Assembly (NCBI RefSeq): GCF_032854445.1
Contig: NC_088302.1
Coordinates: 7,807,338-7,871,337 of the forward strand
DNA from: Liolophura sinensis
Taxonomy: Eukaryota; Mollusca; Polyplacophora; Chitonida; Chitonidae
Reading direction: 5' to 3'
Length of the DNA: 64,000 bases
Positions 62,886 to 64,000 of this stretch are shown here, one piece after another; the stretch's first letter is position 1; each line of letters starts with the position of its first letter. The notes under the pieces were generated by a model. The model was not told the origin of the DNA and did no database searches. It saw only the letters and a list, made by a program, of their open reading frames with translations. A program made the translations under genes and the position numbers.

Positions 62886-63551
62886 TGAAGCTGTTTTTGC
62901 TACGGCCCCTCGTCCCGAGGTTTGTCAGGATCAGGCATAGATCCTTGAGCATCATGTCAACACTGATCAAACAATCTCTTTCAATACAACTGATCTTTAG
63001 TAGCTCCTTGCTTGAACAATCTGAAGCAAACCCAGAGGCAATTCGGGAGAAAAGTCCAGCAGAAGCATTGTAATTGGATAAAAATAACAGAAATTTTTAG
63101 TACAGACCTAGCGAACCTGACCATTCACACTGCATGATTCTTAATCAATACAATGTCCTCTCATCGTTCGGACATATTTTAATATCATTATTTTCACTAA
63201 CAACAAAATACAAAACAGTTATTTATTTTTTTATTCCTGGAAAGTGGAGGACACATTTTCAACACCGTATCCGTGCATCTAAAAGAAATAATGTCATGGC
63301 GAGTACCATATAATGTCCTGGTCATAAAATACCCAAGAATCTGAATAGAAGCACTGGTCAAACATTCCCCTCCATGTAGACAACTATGCCATCCGTGTTC
63401 ACGGCCAACACAATAACAGTCAGAATGGACTAAACAAATGATGTATCTATAGATGGTTTGGATGACAAGAACCCAACAGGGCCAGACTGTTTCTTTCCTA
63501 CACAAACACACGCCATGATTGTGAGACGTCCCTTCGTCTATACTATCCTCA
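62886..63551 (-). other. probable 3' UTR of the unrecognised minus-strand gene
   Basis: TTTATT words near 63222-63233 (AATAAA on the minus strand) could end the transcript about 330 bp behind the stop codon. No other feature seen. Confidence 0.35.
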
Positions 63552-63691
63552 TCAGTACCAGAACGTCGGAGCAGGTTTACGCTCTTCCTTGATGCCAAAC
63601 TTCTCCATTATATCTGCTTCAAAGCTGCACAGTTTAGGCTCATAGGTTATCTTCTTTAGCACTTTAGCTGTTGTGTCTTTTGCCTCATTCT
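63552..63691 (-). CDS. terminal coding exon of an unrecognised gene
   Basis: On the minus strand an acceptor ATTTCAG is followed by a phase-2 frame of 45 codons: NEAKDTTAKVLKKITYEPKL, CSFEADIMEKFGIKEERKPA, then PTFWY and TGA. The charged helix, the FGIKEERKPAP turn and the aromatic end look like a conserved C-terminus, but I cannot name the family. The remainder of the gene would lie to the right of 63691, possibly beyond the window. It converges on SUGP1. Confidence 0.6.
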
Positions 63692-64000
63692 CTGAAATTT
63701 CAATGAACACTTACACAGTGAAATCCTGACAAAATAATGTTTTACATTGGTTTTTAGATAACACCGATGTTAGTGCAGATAACTAAACAACTCTTCAGAT
63801 GAGATAATACTTTTCTGTTTCAAGCATTAATAGGAATATAAGATTGGACTTGATACAGTAAGGGTAAACATTGGGAAGGGAGTGTTTTCAACATCTCAGC
63901 TAAATGTAAGTATTTTCAAAATTTTACGGTGCGAAATATAAAGTAACATTTTAATTCTGAATTGTCAAAATTTAAATCCTGAGTTATAAAGACTCTTCGC
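63692..64000 (-). other. intron of the unrecognised gene, right edge
   Basis: AT-rich, no second exon recognised. Confidence 0.4.

Noticed and set aside
63197-63598. 133-codon minus-strand ORF
   Set aside because: It overlaps the true terminal exon in another frame and runs into the probable 3' UTR. The spliced frame ending FWY is better supported.
1-64000. A previously undescribed multi-gene system
   Set aside because: The genes are known cellular families on alternating strands with their own promoters. The novelty lies in exon duplication, the PIP box and repeat/splice-site overlaps, not in a new gene cluster.

Overview
This is a 64-kb stretch of animal nuclear DNA, not a bacterial or viral segment. 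Short exons with GT..AG borders are separated by long AT-rich introns full of minisatellites, tRNA-derived SINEs, one Tc1-like transposon and one decayed LINE. The repeat content (SINEs ending in an ATAAATAAA tail, frequent ACATGTA words) and protein divergence suggest a lophotrochozoan marine invertebrate, such as a mollusc or brachiopod. That placement is an inference.

Four genes can be read. (1) 1-20116, plus strand: the 3' part of GEN1, the XPG/Rad2-family Holliday-junction resolvase. Its 5' exons lie left of the window. (2) 32799-25686, minus strand: a complete eight-exon SMN gene of 259 codons, with the Gemin2-binding helix, Tudor domain, poly-proline run and YG box. (3) 37310-59130, plus strand: a complete 14-exon SUGP1 (SF4) gene of 926 codons, with one SURP module, a UHM-ligand motif, a G-patch and a large proline-rich exon. 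(4) 63691-63552, minus strand: the last coding exon of a gene I do not recognise. The summed exon lengths of genes 2 and 3, and of the readable GEN1 part using one copy of the duplicated exons, are exact multiples of three, and all junction phases agree. SMN builds spliceosomal snRNPs and SUGP1 acts in branch-site recognition, so two pre-mRNA splicing genes are neighbours. I see no evidence that they are functionally coupled.

The most unusual part is the 3' half of GEN1. A 5.64-kb block with four coding exons is tandemly duplicated (9821-15460 and 15461-19514). The second copy contains a further 690-bp internal duplication and lacks the 2.6 kb that holds a Tc1 element in the first copy. Reading both blocks in series would break the frame. 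The gene ends in a 29-codon segment carrying a textbook PCNA-interacting (PIP) box. Other notable points are arrays whose units look like splice sites (3071-3430 and 52275-55012), a hairpin-forming inverted repeat just behind an SMN 5' splice site, and a 2.7-kb CATA-type microsatellite that starts at the tail of a SINE.

I found no CRISPR array, operon, intact tRNA or rRNA, and no convincing wholly new multi-gene system.
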